In this document: one piece after another, positions 39,042 through 40,084 of the stretch
Layout of the letters: every line of letters begins with the position of its first letter
Position numbering within the stretch: the stretch's first letter is position 1
Virus record (IMG/VR): IMGVR_UViG_3300020455_000035
Span: 1 to 40,084 of that record
Strand: one strand, 5' to 3'
Length of the DNA: 40,084 bases
Source of the DNA: a virus
Translations under genes and position numbers: made by a program
The notes under the pieces: model-generated
Databases searched by the model: none
The model's input: only the letters and a program-made list of their open reading frames with translations
What the model was told of the DNA's origin: nothing

Positions 39042-39455
39042 ATGATTAACGATTTAACAGATCCTAATGCAAAACGATATGCATTAATTGAAGGTGGGAA
39101 GGTAGTCAATATCGTCAAAGCACCTGCTGACTGGGCTGCTCCTGCTGGTCAAACTAAAGTAGAGGTAGAACAACATGCCATTGTCGATATTGGTGATGAG
39201 CATGATGGTACTAATTTCACAACTCAAAAATTAGTTAGAGTTTTAACTGATGAAGAAAAGTTTTCTAATCTAAGAGCACAAAGAAATGCATTGTTGAACA
39301 CAACTGATTGGACACAACAAGGTGATGTGCCAGATGCAATTAAAACTAAGTGGCAAACATATAGACAGGAATTGAGAGATCTTCCTGCTAATACTGATAT
39401 ATCAACTACTACTACTGGACTTACTGATGTGACATGGCCCACAGAGCCAACATAA
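39042..39455 (+). CDS. tail-fibre assembly chaperone-like protein, 137 aa
   Basis: N-terminal domain with YALIEGGKVVNIVKAP and a DIGDEHDGTNF turn, then the helical segment LRAQRNALLNTTDW (about 85-98) and WQTYRQELRDLPAN (108-121). The RNxLLxxTDW...YRQxLRDLP pattern is that of phage tail-fibre assembly chaperones (PF16778-type, from memory). One base after the fibre stop, ATG at 39042; the placement right behind a fibre is usual for these chaperones. Its stop overlaps a late box (39451-39458). Confidence 0.82.
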   Translation: MINDLTDPNAKRYALIEGGKVVNIVKAPADWAAPAGQTKVEVEQHAIVDIGDEHDGTNFTTQKLVRVLTDEEKFSNLRAQRNALLNTTDWTQQGDVPDAIKTKWQTYRQELRDLPANTDISTTTTGLTDVTWPTEPT

Positions 39456-39458
39456 ATA
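39451..39458 (+). promoter_or_regulatory. T4-type late promoter box CATAAATA
   Basis: NATAAATA overlapping the TAA stop at 39453-39455, 19 bases before the ATG at 39477. Confidence 0.55.
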
Positions 39459-39476
39459 ATATTTTAATGATTTGTT

Positions 39477-39692
39477 ATGGAAGCAAGTAAAATAAGAGCT
39501 GAACTCACAAGACAATTAGGTGAGACAGAGACTAAAATCACCACACAGGAAAAGAGTCTTACTGAACTGAAAGAATATAGAATCAAAATTATTGGTGGGT
39601 TGGAAACACTAGATCTTCTAGAATCTCCTGATCCAGATGAACTTGCGGCTAATGGTGGAAAACTACCACCACCAGAAAAGAAGACTAAATAA
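39477..39692 (+). CDS. coiled-coil protein, 71 aa
   Basis: A 45-residue heptad helix (MEASKIRAELTRQLGETETK, then SLTELKEYRIKIIGGLETLD) followed by an acidic, Pro-rich tail ending in KLPPPEKKTK. Probably trimeric or dimeric. Lies between the chaperone-like gene and a structural gene; a fibre or assembly role is plausible. The late box at 39451 is directly upstream. Confidence 0.75.
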   Translation: MEASKIRAELTRQLGETETKITTQEKSLTELKEYRIKIIGGLETLDLLESPDPDELAANGGKLPPPEKKTK

Positions 39693-39710
39693 AAGAAATT
39701 CTAGAGTCTA

Positions 39711-40046
39711 ATGGCAGCGATACCTGTAAATATAGTCGTTGACCGTCATGCTAACTATGACGTGACTTTCTTTATTACTAATAAAGATGGTACGCCACTT
39801 AACATGACAGGATATACTGGTGAAGCAGCTTTTAAAACAAGCTACACCAGTTCTACTAGCGTGTCTGTACCTTTGGTATTTGTCAATCGAACTGCTGGTG
39901 AGATTGGTATATCTATGAATAGTACAGAAACAGGTGCTTTAGACCGTAGAAGATATGTCTATGACATTCTCTTGACTGCTCCAACTGGATACAAGACAAG
40001 AGTTATTGAAGGATTGGTGGAAGTTAATCCTGGAGTATCGTCATAA
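39711..40046 (+). CDS. small beta-rich virion protein, 111 aa
   Basis: Begins MAAIPVNIVVDRHANYDVTF, then NKDGTPLNMTGYTGEAAFKT, a pattern seen in small phage baseplate/fibre adaptor domains ('...GTPxNxTGYT...'). The remainder is beta-rich and ends EGLVEVNPGVSS. No catalytic motif. The stop shares a base with the next ATG. Function inferred from fold type and location only. Confidence 0.7.
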   Translation: MAAIPVNIVVDRHANYDVTFFITNKDGTPLNMTGYTGEAAFKTSYTSSTSVSVPLVFVNRTAGEIGISMNSTETGALDRRRYVYDILLTAPTGYKTRVIEGLVEVNPGVSS

Positions 40047-40084
40047 TGGCAGAGTATACCGTTAGAGTTGGATCTCAGCAACAC
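40046..40084 (+). CDS. start of a virion-like gene, cut by window edge
   Basis: Only 13 codons are present (MAEYTVRVGSQQH). The TAATG junction with the previous gene supports the start. Similar MA-x-x-TV-x-VG-x-QQ starts occur in small cyanophage structural proteins, as I recall, but 13 residues cannot prove identity. Confidence 0.55.
   Translation, partial: MAEYTVRVGSQQH

Overview
The window is a stretch of the genome of a T4-like marine cyanophage (a cyanomyovirus infecting Prochlorococcus or Synechococcus). The evidence is a baseplate gene run in T4 order (gp25, gp6, a giant gene in the gp7 position, gp8, a giant gene in the gp9/gp10 position), two giant virion proteins of cyanophage type, T4-type late promoter boxes (NATAAATA), host-type sigma70 promoters in front of small genes, and AT-rich sequence packed with overlapping genes. 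Every gene I support is on the + strand. I see no tRNA, rRNA, CRISPR array or insertion sequence. The exact host cannot be read from the sequence.

Layout. (1) 1-7476: a truncated HNH nuclease coupled to a beta-class DNA methyltransferase, then a dense series of mostly small genes joined by ATGA or TAATG overlaps. This part includes a zinc-ribbon-like protein, several small membrane proteins and three 2-oxoglutarate/Fe(II) oxygenase-like proteins (4336-6876). (2) 7477-7871: the only noncoding stretch over 300 bases. It has two inverted pairs of DnaA-box-like sequences next to an AT-rich tract, and could be a replication origin or a structured leader. (3) 7872-11619: small early-type genes, many preceded by a hairpin or terminator followed at once by a TATAAT box. 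A palindrome family around ACAGTT...AACTGT recurs here and in 1.5-2.7 kb. (4) 11620-13654: a terminator, a late promoter box, then small genes, a PAAR spike-tip protein and a SET-domain protein. (5) 13682-26258: gp25, gp6, a 2853-residue protein and gp8. (6) 26289-40084: a 2701-residue DUF4815-type protein, a small coiled-coil protein, a repeat-built tail fibre with a glycine-rich end, a tail-fibre assembly chaperone-like protein and further small structural genes, the last cut by the right edge.

How it works together. The left third looks like early/middle functions (DNA modification, oxygenases, many unknown small proteins) read from sigma70-like promoters with a shared start region. The right two thirds is a late structural operon for the baseplate, spike and fibres. 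The giant baseplate proteins and gp8 share small repeated modules, which suggests growth by module duplication and exchange. The signals I find most worth checking are the DnaA-box cluster, the hairpin-TATAAT cassettes with their palindrome family, an apparent overprinted gene at 12341-12559, and the SET-domain gene beside the baseplate genes.
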